From assembly GCF_032854445.1 (NCBI RefSeq), contig NC_088300.1, positions 28,873,608 to 28,937,607 of the forward strand: a DNA stretch of 64,000 nucleotides, in the 5' to 3' direction. The stretch comes from Liolophura sinensis. Lineage: Eukaryota > Mollusca > Polyplacophora > Chitonida > Chitonidae. Position 1 is the stretch's first letter. The number at the start of each line of letters is the position of its first letter. Under the pieces are notes generated by a model. The model did no database searches and had not been told where the DNA came from. It saw only the letters and a program-made list of their open reading frames with translations. The position numbers were made by a program, and so were the translations under genes. Below are positions 51,698-63,400 of this stretch, in pieces.

Positions 51698-54600
51698 CTA
51701 GTGCGAATGTATTACGGCCTGGAAGACAAAACAAAGTGTATTATCTATTATGTATGAATGACTGATATTGTTACATTTTCATATATTCGTTTATCTCGAC
51801 AAACCACCAAATTAATGTTTGATAATATAGTCTCACTGACCTGAACGCACAGCACGTGACTTCTAACTATTACAAAAGAAACAGCGATGTTTAGTCTTAA
51901 GCTGAATCACAGATAAGCTCACGAAGCTTAAGCTGAATTTCCCAGGAAATTTGTTTCATCGATGCACTTCCACAGGGATTTGTATGTCCTATCTATTAAT
52001 TTATGTGATTCGCGTAGACCGCCGTATCAAGAAACTTTCGCTCATACAACAGCGGTCAGGTTCATTTATTTATTTATTCCTTAGTTGTGTAAGTCAACAT
52101 ATTATTGAGTACGGCGTAAAATTGGAATGAGATAAATAAATAAAACGTTTTACGCTGTACTCAAAAATATTTCACATATACAACGGCGTTATGGTGGGAG
52201 AAAACCAAGCAGAGCCCAGCGGAAATCCACGGCCATCTGCAGGTTTCGTCAGGTTTATAGTGGGAGGCAAACCAAAGCGCCCGGAGTAAAACACAACCAT
52301 TCTCTATAAGTACCTGACAGACCTCCAGACATAACTCCGTAGCCGAATCATCCACAAATCCACGGCCGATTGGCAGAGGTGAGGACGTTGTGGCCAAATG
52401 AGCCAATGAGGGCCATCGACGTCAGTCACAGCCATCAGCCACTCTACAGTTCCAGATCTCACAAGTGAATCTTTGTGAATGGGGCGTGACTTGTATACTT
52501 ACCATTGTCTGGCAGTCACGTCTTTCCAGGCTGTCTCCATTCCCGACGGATGTGCGTTCAAAAATTTCATTCACCAGATAACACCTGCAACAATGCATAT
52601 ATAAGTGCAACAGCTTTATTGTGCTCACAGTCATATAATAATATAATATAATATAATATAATTATAATATAATATAATATAATATAATATAAATATAATA
52701 TAATATAATATAATATAATATAATATAATATAATATAATATAATATAATATAATATAATATAATATAATATAACATAACATAACATAACATAACATAACA
52801 TAACATAACATAACATAACATAACATAACATAATATAATAATTCAACAATCTGTGGAACAGGCTATTCATTATGAAGAATAGATGTCCCAGAGTGGATAA
52901 GTTTGGGCGTTCAGTGGACGCTTTATCGAAAATTGGCCTAAGGTACCATTTGGTGACTAATAAATCAGTGATGACTCATTTTACCACAATATTTCAGGCA
53001 CATGTATTTGCACTGATACGGAGTCACTGATACTCGGCAGATACTATGCTCGTCTTGTACCTTTATTGACGAAAGATAATAGAAATGACTACATTTATAG
53101 CTTATTGCAAATGGCTGTCTGTAACACTCCAAGAAATTTTCGAAAGTTCTTGGTTAAATCAGCTAAAATGCAACACGGATCCAACACATGACGCCCATCA
53201 ATAAACGCAAAAATTATAAAGTGAAAGTAAAGCAAAGTTATAAATGTGGTAAAATAACAACTCACATGTTTGGGAAATATTTAATTTCCTCCACAAGATG
53301 ATCAAAGGCGCACACCTGAACGTTGACGTTACGAGTACAGGTGAACGTTGAGGCTTCACATACCGGGTAACCCGTGGTGTTCAGTTTGCATATGGTAAAC
53401 TCCGGGCAGTGATGGTCACTGCATCTGTCTGAAAAGAACATGCCATGGTTAAGTTATTTTACATGTCTGCATGAAACAATATATCATAGGGTATTCATTA
53501 TATCTGTCTGAAAACAGTACAGCATCTGGTGATCATGACATCGGTCTGAAAACAATATACCATGAGGTCGTCACTACACTTGTCTGAAAACAATTTACTA
53601 TGGGGTATTCATGACATCTGTCTGAAAACAATATAGCATGGGGTCGTCATTACACTTGTCGGAAAACAAAGTGCCATTGTTGAATTTTGTCGTTCAACAA
53701 CGACAAAGAGAACTCTAAATATTAACATAGAGATTCCTAAAATAAGTCACAATTCTTGCGCAGTAAACTATTTTAAAGTTAAAGTAAGTTTTACATCTGT
53801 CTTGAAACAGGACAAAGGTCGGTTAATCCACACACCCGATGTACAAACTGAAGTAGGAAATATTTGCTCTTCAGTTTTAAGGATTTACAAAAACTGTGTA
53901 AAAGTAAAAGCAAACTGCCAATATGGTATTTTCTGCCCCCGCGTTTCGGCTTACCTCTGCATACCCCTTTTGTTTTGTCTGCATGGGTCTCAAAATGAAT
54001 AGGAGCCCCGCAGTAGGTTCCCACGGCGCACTCCTCTGTTGTCGAGCACAATTCTCCCCGGGCCTGTCAGAACAACAATAGCAACCACAAATGTAAAAGA
54101 CTGAATGGAAAGTGAGGAACCTTCCCGTCTAAAGTAATCCATACTAAGTTGTGTATTCCTGTGTAAATTGTTAACGTTTTACTCACGCATTGCAAAAGAA
54201 CAGTGGTCAGTAGGGCTTGGACCGGAATTACACGGGAATGTTAAACCATATAGAGGCACTTTAGCTATTTTTTCGATCCAAGATAAAAGCAACAATTCCT
54301 TTGTATTAGAATGAGACTGTTTCAAAGTGACCTAATTTTGAATATACTTTTGAACGTTGGCTGATGATGACTGAACACAGTTTGATTAGAGTCAAAGAAA
54401 ACACTAAAATGAAGTATATGTCTGACGAAAGGCCAATGGAGGGACAAAAACGGGGCGCAAAAAAAAGCATCTCAGTAGGGCAGATTCAAGTTCGAATTTT
54501 TTTATCGCTAAAGGTAAAAAAGTCCTAACCTGTCAAAAATATTAATCAACCATTTTTATATGTTTATATTTACTATAACATGGGCGTCTAAAAAACCTTT

Positions 54601-55638
54601 AACAAAGAGCTATTCAACTGATTAGCTGAACGTTTGTGAACTTAAATGAGAAAAAAATTTAAATATCAGTCAAATACCCTTGAAAAGAGTATCCTCTTCC
54701 TAGCTGGTCCATGCCATAAAAATTCTAATAAGTACCTCAAGTTGATAAATAATAAATAAAGTCAGAGCCAAAATCCGCTGTGGGCGACTCCATTTTGCCT
54801 AAGAACTAGTCCTGAAGTCTTCTGTTTTGGGAGGAGAATTGCCATCGGAAACTGCCGAAGTACAGTTCGTACATTTCTGGTAGCACTCTTCTTCCCAGGA
54901 GGTAGCGAACAGTACAATTCGTTTTCCGCTGACGATCGGGGAACCGGAATGTTGGACGTAGGTTCCGAGTTTACACGAACATGCCGGCAGTTTTAACTCA
55001 TTGGCTGAGAGGCCCCCCCCCCCCCCACCTTAAGCCTCAGCATAAATTACGGGGTGTTGAAGATGGAGGACGCGATTTTCAGGCTTTACGTGTATGCCGA
55101 GGAAAAATGGCAAAATTATTCAGCAGGCACCACCAGATAGAAAAAATGTGCTCTTTTCAGCCTATATTATAATGTTTTTAGGTCTTCTTCACCTATAAGG
55201 AAAGAGTTGTCTCCAGAAATCCTCCAAACTCAAGGAAACAGGTAAAGGGAAAATTAACAAAAGTTGTCTTAACATTTTTGACACGTCACCTGATATAGCG
55301 AGACTGCTTTTGCCTAAAGCGACCATAGGGTTCGAAATCGTAACTTTTCTATTCCTTTCGTTTTCTCCGTTCCCTTAGTGAAGTATAACCTACTGGACAC
55401 TCGTTCAGAGAGTAGCACTTACCGGTAGTCTTTTTAATAAACATAAGATAAATTTTACCTGACCACAAGGACAGTAACAAAAACTGTCGGAGTTGGCTTC
55501 GCCCACAGGACGGAGAGTTCCCAGAAGCTTGTTTGGTCGCAAACAGGTACATCGTGGATCGTTGTCCTCACACAGGTCAAAGCTTGAGGAACACTGACCG
55601 ACGACCAGTAAACTAGCCAGAACGCAAAACAACTTCAT
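51698..55638 (-). CDS. Secreted cysteine-rich protein, DKK-like plus follistatin/Kazal-like modules
   Basis: The five exons on the minus strand are 55638-55459, 54063-53955, 53428-53266, 52584-52503 and 51718-51698. They total 555 bases (184 residues), and all phases agree. The ATG starts a clear signal peptide (MKLFCVLASLLVVGQC). The mature chain has CEDNDPRCTCLRPN and FCYCPCGQ. Exon 2 encodes LCSTTEECAVGTYCG and GVC, the C-rich pattern of DKK or prokineticin-like modules. Exons 3-4 carry DRCSDHHCPEFTICKLN and GYPVCEAS like a follistatin N-unit, then QVCAFD, YFPNMCYLVNE and ERRDC like a Kazal fold. It is expected to be extracellular, perhaps a protease inhibitor or growth-factor binder; no inhibitory loop can be assigned. 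The last coding exon is only 21 bases and is the least certain. The intron before exon 3 holds a junction-spanning minisatellite. Confidence 0.75.
52060..52300. repeat. Pair of SINE copies in inverted order
   Basis: On the plus strand GTTTTACGCTGTACTCAAAA at about 52145 begins a forward copy that continues to ATCTGCAGG and beyond. Just left of it, ATTGAGTACGGCGTAAAATT with a TAAATAAATAAA tail is the reverse complement of the same start. The two tails meet head on, so the transcript could fold into a hairpin. The pair lies in the last intron of the minus-strand Kazal-like gene. Confidence 0.65.
52635..52842. repeat. Pentanucleotide satellite (AATAT)n to (AACAT)n
   Basis: About 200 bases of 5-base units read TAATA through most of the tract, with slips of one base near 52663 and 52693. 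They change abruptly to TAACA from about 52773 and back to TAATA at the end. It lies in the intron between exons 3 and 4 of the minus-strand gene. It creates open Tyr/Ile and Met/Cys frames that are artefacts. Confidence 0.95.
53421..53672 (-). repeat. Minisatellite spanning a 3' splice junction (Kazal-like gene)
   Basis: About seven degenerate units of roughly 38 bases carry GTCTGAAAACAATATA, which on the minus strand is TTTTCAGAC: the acceptor of exon 53428-53266 plus the first exon bases. Starts of the shared motif fall near 53427 (the true junction), 53465, 53515, 53544, 53583, 53620 and 53658. The exon-side bases ATGGTCACTGCATCT match the repeat bases GTCGTCACTACACTT. Confidence 0.8.
54391..54442. 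mobile_element. Arm of MITE family A
   Basis: The bases TCAAAGAAAACACTAAAATG and AAGTATATGTCTGACGAAAG match the long inverted repeat of the element at 1594-2062. I could not find the partner arm within a few hundred bases, so this is a solo or broken copy. It lies just left of MITE family B copy 3. Confidence 0.6.
54642..55197 (+). mobile_element. MITE family B, copy 3 (Kazal-like gene intron)
   Basis: The copy has the same internal order as 45580-46146, including CCTCAAGTTGATAA, CTAAGAACTAGTCCTGAAGT, CGTTTTCCGCTGACGATCGG and GGAATGTTGGACGTAGGTTC. A C-run of about 16 replaces the shorter one near 55014. The right inverted repeat is worn (GGTCTTCTTCACCTATAA). Confidence 0.8.
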
Positions 55639-57174
55639 CGTTCTCTGTCTGCGAGCACAAGGGAGAGAGATATACTCAGAGCTCGTGATTTTTGTCTGAT
55701 AGCAATGACCACCTCGGTGACTGTAATCAGGCCTTCTTTGATACTTACTGACGTATTGATTTCAAATTGATTTCGTTAAGAAGACTTAATCCTTAAAAAT
55801 CGACGTCCTACCTAAAACAGGTGTTAAGTATCAACTTTGAAAAATTACATCTTACGTTAAGCACGTTTATCGATGTCATCCGACACTTTGAAAACGTATT
55901 TATTTTTATCAGAAAGCCATATGTGGCTACTTTTAGCATCTTTAGCCAGCCACGTGGACGGACTATGTTAGTGTAGGATTCTTTCAATGGATAAGACATT
56001 TGAATTCAAATAAAAAACGCAATTTATTTTTAATAAGGAGAGATCTTTCAAATGAAAAAAAAACAAAAAACAAAACATTTAAAGGTATTAAAGCCATATA
56101 CTTTTCTCGTTAAATAGTTTTCTAAATATTTTGGTGAAAGACTTTTTGATCTCCACCAGATATATATTATGTACCTATATAACACCAATGCAGAAATTGT
56201 GTCCTGTATCTAATTCTATACTAGCGAGACGCATTCGTTTGGTATATTCTGTATGGGCAGATGAACTGGTTTGTGTGAACGTATTACAGCCAATACTTTA
56301 ACACAACTCAAGTTCCCAAAGCCATAAGTAACAGAAAATCCATGCATTAATTAAGACTGGTTAGACGTACCACATTACCATGACGAGGGGTGATTAAACC
56401 ATAATCATTCCATTCTTTACAAGATAACTGGGGAGGGGAGATAAATAATTATCAGTACTCCATTCCATGATGATGGGAACACAGACGATTCATATCAGGC
56501 ACATCGGATACTACATGTATATAGAGGCCCATCATCGCATACAGTTACGACAAACTGCCATCCGTCTTGCAAGAGTTTAATGGTCACTTTAAATGTGAGT
56601 GCAAAGAATTCCTTTGGGTAAATCGGCCGTGCTGTGACTGAGCCTTTACACAAAAATGTTACTTAATATAACCACATAAACAGAATATTGATTTCACATT
56701 ATTTATTACTTGTCAGAGCTTAGATATCAAAAAGACAGAACTTACACAATAATTTTACATCATGCGCTCCAAACATATCGTATAATGCAATGTTTGATAT
56801 TTTGACAAACGTGAAATTGACAACGGCTTCGTGGAATACGGATTATGTGCATCGGTGAGGGTATCACGCAGCCAACTCACTCATTATTTGATAGGTTTTT
56901 AACAAAATCATTTTTTGTATATGCAACGACGTTAAGCTTTTCTGTAAGGGGAGCCCAGAGTGCCTGGAATAAACCACCCTCATTCGCTCTAGGTTCTCGA
57001 GAAACCTCTCGCACCAGAACCACTCCATTCCAGTCTGTTTCGTCATTGGTCATGCATGGATGGGCTGCGGCGAGCATAAGGCCTTAGTCACGTGGCCCAT
57101 CGAGTCTTCCTGCTGATAGAGAATTGATTTTTTCCATCCTCAGCGGAGAACACATTTCAGAGGAATTATTAATT

Positions 57175-57187
57175 GATTGATTGTAGA

Positions 57188-57227
<40 letters not shown>

Positions 57228-57300
57228 GTTAAACGCCGCGCTCGAGAATTTTTCAGTCATATGATGGGGCCCAGGTTGATGAGTAAACCATCGCCCTCGG
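57175..57300 (+). repeat. (GATT)n microsatellite and SINE-like fragment
   Basis: A run of GATT units at about 57175-57226 leads into GTTGTTAAACGCCGCGCTCG and AGAATTTTTCAGTCATATGA, which resembles the start of the TGGTGTTTTACGCCGTACTC family but is clearly diverged. Confidence 0.6.
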
Positions 57301-57570
57301 GCACATGACTTAAGACCACAACCGTAACAGAGAGACCTGAAATCGTACATGCCCCCTGATTGGTTAAGTTACAGTTGTAGCGCGCCAACGCTTTAATCGT
57401 CTCGGCAACCCAGCTCCACCACAGCAAACTCTCAAGGTGCTATTGTGTTTACTATTCACCATTTTAGACAGCAATGTCTAAACTACAAGCAACTAGATAA
57501 CAATACACATTGATCTAGGCATTCTGTATGTTATTGTTTTATCCAAAGTCATACAAACGAGCACAAAGAC

Positions 57571-57654
57571 ATGAAAACGCTCACATTTTTTCTCTTTTTA
57601 TTCACACTGTGGCTGCTTGATGGTAGAAGTCAAATAACCTGTATGGATTTCTGA
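57571..57654 (+). CDS. Orphan signal-peptide-like mini-ORF
   Basis: The ATG opens a 27-codon frame reading MKTLTFFLFLFTLWLLDG then RSQITCMDF before a stop. The first 16 residues are a textbook leader with a basic n-region and a hydrophobic core. A GTAGAA at 57618 could serve as a donor right after the leader, as in many secreted-protein genes with a separate leader exon. I cannot find a matching downstream exon, so it may be a leader exon of a lost or unassembled gene, or chance. Confidence 0.25.
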   Translation: MKTLTFFLFLFTLWLLDGRSQITCMDF

Positions 57655-60365
57655 AAGAAAATTACACAAAGGCTGTGTCAGGCATTCGTCAGATGCGTGT
57701 GTTTCCTCTGGCATTGGATCATAAAAACAATACTTCAAACATATGAACTCTGTGTCGTATTTACACCATGCTTTTTACAGCGGACGGTTGCAAATGCTTT
57801 CGAATAAAGTAAACCATTACCTGAACAAGGTCACAAAAGAAAGTCTACAGTAATGACGTCATCCGAAACAATGGAGCTGAATCCAATAAGCAGGGATTAG
57901 CCGCCCGCAAGTAAGAAGTGCTGAAAGGAATTGGATTCTGACCTGGGGGATGTCATGAAGAGTCCAGACAAATGAAAAAGAAGGTACATAAAGGAGGTTC
58001 AATAATTGCGGAAGTGAAATTGCTTAGTCGGCGTTTTCCTTTATTTGAAGAAGTTGCTACAAAATGAAAACTTTCAAGTCAACTCTGATGATTTCCTGTC
58101 ATCCTTGTGTTTATGTGTTTCCATTCCGTTGCTAAGGTGCCAGTCAGTGCTATTGTCAAACATGCAGGGTATTACGCATATGCTCTACTCTAAAGGTACC
58201 TCCATTGGCGTCTGTCGGTGCAAGATAAGCACCTCATGTGAGCATGGGAGTAAAGCACGTAAACATCAAAGCTTTTTGGCTTCTCAGGGTCAAAAGCTTA
58301 GTATGGGACTGTACATCAATCAAGTATGATTATCAGCTCTGACGAATTCCAGACCACCTAAGAAGTGAGATGACACCAGAGAGATATCTCTGCAGAACTC
58401 TGTTATTCAGACTTACTTTGGTAAGTTTCAAAGAATTTATCCACTACTTTAATTCAGATCTTTAATTCAAATCAACTTTTAACAAGTACAGAAACATAAA
58501 TCGCACACATTTCTTTATTGGCAGACCCACGCAGATCTGGGGTTTTCTAAATCTGTCAGCGCAATTGTTTTGAGTAGTGTATTCTCTTGGCAATGGGTTG
58601 TTTCATAATGCTGTAACTATTAATGTAAGGTTTGATTACTTGCACTTTGGACATTATTGAGATAATTGTAACAATATTCCGATGGTAATATTGCACTATT
58701 ATTACTAACATCAGGGAATTGTTGTGTTACAGGCACTGTTTATCGGTTATGGACTATTTATAGGAAGGCAACAATCGGCTTGTAAGTGGCTCAGCAAGAT
58801 AATGTATGAACAGAAAATCTTTTAAATATCCTGTATCTATACCCGGCCTATATCCTTGTACGTGGAAATAAATTGCTTGGCATCATGTATGGAAACGCAT
58901 AAAAAATTGGTTCCAGGAAGTGTAATCCCAAATAAGGATAGCACAGTTACGTATGTGATGTGATCACTTTCCTGATTTTTCTAGATGACATTCACCAATC
59001 TGATTCCCTGGGCGTTAAAAATGAACGTTTACTTTAGTAATTGCTCTTTTTCAACTTTCTTTATGATTTTTTTTCACGTTTCCTATGTTTTTTTGGAGTC
59101 CAAGTGTAATTTAGTTTTTAATAGGCGGCAATCTGACATATACTTCTCGTTAGTGTTTCCTTTGCCTCTATGAGACACCACAAAAAGATAAACAAGAACA
59201 TGACAAAATATAAATACAAACATGAAGGGATCTACAGTAATATGGAGAGGAATACATCAGCTCAGTGCAAACGATTCTTTGCTGGCGGACAATCTAAGTT
59301 CTGAGTTCCGGTTCCTTTGTTTTTGTTGAATTGGCTTTTGTGAACAAAATAGTTCTCCCGTGGCTTGCTCTGTCAATAATTGTCATGTTGTATAATAGAC
59401 TTCTTACAAGATCTGCATCGTAAATATATCTCTAGATTGGGTAAGACATGGCTTGTCGTCAAGTACTTAAAAGGTTCGCAGTTTTGAAACCTAAGAACGT
59501 ACTTAGTTGGTTTCTCTGAATGAATTTTCTTCAAATTAGAGCTGCTTTACATCTGGGTAACTATAACCTGGTATACAAGGTTACTGTTGAAAGCTGGTCT
59601 TTAAATTCTTAACATTTCGGAGAGTTTTGCTGTATTGTATATCACAACTATTTTGATATTCCAGTATATAGAGTTCTTTTATATTTTTTTTATCAGTGTT
59701 GGAAGCGTCTTTTAATTTAGTCATATTCCGCCATAACATAATTATGTCTGAATTAGAATGCAGCATTCTTTCAGCATTAATCGACAAGGAACCGTTAGAT
59801 TCTACTTTCATTTTATGGACGACACACATTTGCTTATCAAGTCTGATCGAAGTTTAAAATATTCCATCAACAGTTAAAATCTATTATTGTTTCCTTGAAA
59901 AACTAATTCCGCAATTTAACACATTCTGGACAATTTACACAATTTTTCAGATACGGTTTTATAAATTTAGTCTAATCCAACGAGACAAAAAAATTTGTAT
60001 TTCCAAGTCTCTATTCACTTCAGCTTAAAATTAAAGATTATTCGTCTATTTGTAAATAAAGATTATTTAGCCTTAAATGGCCCGCGTTGCGTCAGTATGA
60101 ATGACAAAAATACAAATACATATTTGGATTTTGAAGAAAAAAGAAAACGTTTTTATTAAGATATTTGGAGAACTTATGGATGATATGTTAAAAACAACGA
60201 TACATAAACTAACAAGATATGTCAGATCAAATGTCAAATTAATTGAATTCAACCAAATTCTCTTGTAACCTTAAACAGTAAAAAACAGTTTTCAACATAA
60301 TGAAACAGTACCGAATGAGATCATTCTGCAAGCGTTCAGTTTGTTTTTAGACTATACGTTTGTAG

Positions 60366-60459
60366 GTTTCCAGCAAAGGGAGTAATATCATATGCACTTG
60401 GAACTAAAGACCTACGATGATGCTAAACTCTGTTGCCAACAGGAATATAACGGTCTCCA
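60366..60459 (+). pseudogene. Broken copy of the lectin exon
   Basis: About 94 bases match the real lectin exon at 62584-62679, including the intron-side AG and GTTTCCAG, CATATGCACTTGGAA, GCTAAACTCTGTTGCCAACA and GGAATATAACGGT. A three-base insertion brings an in-frame TAA (REG-like GAG TAA), and the similarity stops abruptly after AACGGT. It lies about 30 bases before the ATG of the intact gene, so it must sit in or near its 5' leader. Confidence 0.85.
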
Positions 60460-60486
60460 TACCCAGGCCAAGTTGATCCAATACAG

Positions 60487-63400
60487 ATGCAGTCAAGGAT
60501 CATCGTGAGCAAAACGGTGATGTTGTTGGTAGGCATTTTACGGTTAATGCAAAATTAAGAATTTAAGTTTTGTGAATAACTGCACTATTGCAAGTCGTTA
60601 GAAAAATGACAACCAAATCAGATTTGCTCTACTTAAAAAGAGGCTAAAAATTTCATAAAAACATATGAAATGAAGAATGATTTCAGTGCATGTTTGACTT
60701 CTCAGACTTTCTTGTTGATTAAAACACTAATCAATAACTATAGATAATATAATTAATAGAAATATTTAGAAGCTTGAATGGAAGAGAAACAAACAGATAA
60801 TTATAAACAAGTGAAAATGCTGAGTCATTTTGCAGCTGAATAGTCCTCTGTTTTTTTTACAGGTTACCATTTTTGTGGGCATTATTTCTGAAGAGTTGTG
60901 TCAAGGTAAGCCATAAGGTTTATCATAATCTAAGAGGCAACCAAAACAACAACAAGCTTTATGTTAAGTTAAATTTGAAATATTGTATAATGTCTAACGC
61001 TCTAAAATCAATCTAAACTCTGTTAAAAAAGAAACGCAACCCCTGTCCTCGGATATCAAAAATTCGTTTGAATAAAGTTATTGCTTCCAAACTAAATTTT
61101 AGCCAAATGTAATGAAATTATACACGTTTTTAATGAAGATTACCATCCAAACAACTGCCTTTTCTCTCCTAAGTGTATTTTATTGCTTATAACGTCACAA
61201 CGCATAGACTGACCCTGTTGACGTCGCACACAGAACCGTTCACATGCAAATCATGTCAATGGCAGTTATAGTGTGGGGGTGTATAAAAGCCCATGTGCTT
61301 TCGTATTTTATTCATTCATTCGTCGACGAAAGGCAGTCGGTAAAATGCCGCGACTGAGTGCTGCCGACCGAAATATCGCCATTGGTCGTCTTCAAGCCGG
61401 AGAAAGTTTTGGTACTATTGCACGACACCTAAATGTTCACAAAACAACGATATCCCGACTTTGGAGCCGTTACAACAACTTTAATTCGACCAACGATCGC
61501 CCGAGAAGTGGAAGGCCAAGAATCACGACCCCACTTCAAGATCGGTACATCCGGGACCTTCACCTGCGTAGTTGGCATGCCCTACCAACCGTGACTGCCA
61601 CACAAATACCAGGTTTGAGGAGAGTGTCGGCTCAAACGATTAGGAACCGTCTGAAAGAAGCGGGTTTACGTGCCTGTAGACCAGTTGTTGGACCTGTACT
61701 ACGCCCCTTACATCGACGCCTACGACTCAGGTGGTGCAACAACGTAAGGATATGGACTTTACAAAACTGGAGGCGCATCTGGTTTTCTGATGAATCCCGT
61801 TTTCTTTTGACACGTCACGACGGAAGACAGCGTGTGTATAGGAGACGTCATGAACGCTTTGCGCCCATCTGCGTCCGGCAGGTGGACAGATTTGGCGGAG
61901 GCAATGTTATGGTTTGGGGAGCCATCTCGTACAACCAGAAATCAGACTTGGTGATCGTTCCAGGGAACCTGACAGCCCAACGTTACATCAACCACGTGTT
62001 ACAGCCCCACCTTCTCCCGATTATTGACCGACAGACACAGCTTTTTCAACAGGACAACGCCAGGCGTCATACTGCACGTGTAACAATGAACTTTCTGCAG
62101 GATTCCAACGTCAATGTCTTGCCGTGGCCCTTTAAATCACCAGACCTCAACCCTATTAAACACCTGTGGGATACTCTGGACCGACACGTGCGTCAACGTC
62201 AGCCACCGCCACAGACGCTTCAACAGCTCGCCGTTACGTTACAGGAGGAGTGGAGGGCCATTCCCCAGGAGAGAATCCGGCGTCTTATCCGTTCTTGTCC
62301 AAGGAGATGCCGTGCAGTGATTGCAGCTCGTGGTGGTCATACGAGATACTGAGGAAGACGCCCCCTGGTGAGCAACTGGTGTCTGTGAGATGACTTTTGA
62401 AAAGACAGTTTTAAACATGACCATCTTGATTATTATTCTGCCAAATTTCTGTCTTCAATAAGAAAAAAGTTGTGCCGTCCTAAAACTAAATATTAAAATC
62501 TCTAAAATACAGGGGTCGCGTTTCTTTTTTGACAGAGTTTACAAACACAGAACCAGTAATACAGTCATTTTCTATATTTGCAGGTTTCCAGAAAAGAGAG
62601 TATCATATGCACTTGGAAAAAATGACCTACGAAAATGCTAAACTCTATTGCCAACAGGAATACAACGGTCACCTGTTGGATCTAAGACCACTACTGGCCG
62701 ACTCTTTGGTAAACCAATTACAAGGATACGTAGACCGAGGGTAACTAGCATGTCTTTATTTGAATTGTCGTACATTTTAATGTACATACAGCGACGACAT
62801 GAACGCAATGGGTTATATACCTTAAAAACTTGCAGAGGCGCTATAGCGCTATGGGTCTGTTTTGGCCGTGGACCATGGCTCAGTAGATTAATCGAATCAA
62901 GATAAAGGAGAAAAAAACAAAACAAAAAAAAAAGTAAAACAACAACAACAAAAAACAACAACAACAAAAACAACAACAAAACAAAAAACACAAAACGTTA
63001 CTATTATATTCCACTTATATGACTCTGGTCTGGTTTATGGCTGAAGGAAACTTGAGCGTCCCAAGTGACCCTCCCCAGGATACTGGCACACTTCTTGACC
63101 TAAAGCCGCAGCAGAAAGAAAGACAGCGGAATTCGAACACGTGACCTTATAGTTGCAGCGAGCTGCCAGTTTTATCATGTGAGCCAACGATGCCCCACGA
63201 TACACAGTGAAGGGCAAATGCCGTGTGAAATAAAAAAATCCTAGGTATAGATAATTCCGTCACACATTAAACGTAGATAAGACATAGCATTTTATAGTTC
63301 AGGCTTATGTGTTTACGACGTTAATTTTCATATAAATCTGACTTCTACTATTTTACGTCAATGAAAGAAAATGATTTTCATCCTTTTTTGCTTCCAGAGA

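Larger units (their letters stand above)
55639..60486. other. Gap between Kazal-like and lectin genes
   Basis: No full gene is seen. The left end is the promoter side of the minus-strand gene; a TATATC lies about 30 bases before its ATG. A (GATT)n microsatellite is at about 57175-57226, followed by a SINE-like piece to about 57300. A short ATG frame at 57571 encodes a hydrophobic leader (see separate entry). From 58400 to 60360 the DNA is AT-rich, and I see no coding signal. A broken lectin exon follows at 60366-60459. Confidence 0.55.

Noticed and set aside
52567-52870. Tyr/Ile/Met-rich frames with repeated MLCYV units
   Set aside because: They are translations of the pentanucleotide satellite.
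53421-53672. Array considered as a CRISPR or regulatory site cluster
   Set aside because: Units are degenerate and contiguous and are best explained as a splice-junction minisatellite.
59581-59829. Minus-strand frame and a plus-strand MDDT-like string, as a reverse transcriptase relic
   Set aside because: Only one very short resemblance was seen, without the neighbouring RT blocks or an LTR or tail.
63095-63200. tRNA gene
   Set aside because: A- and B-boxes are present but no cloverleaf forms.
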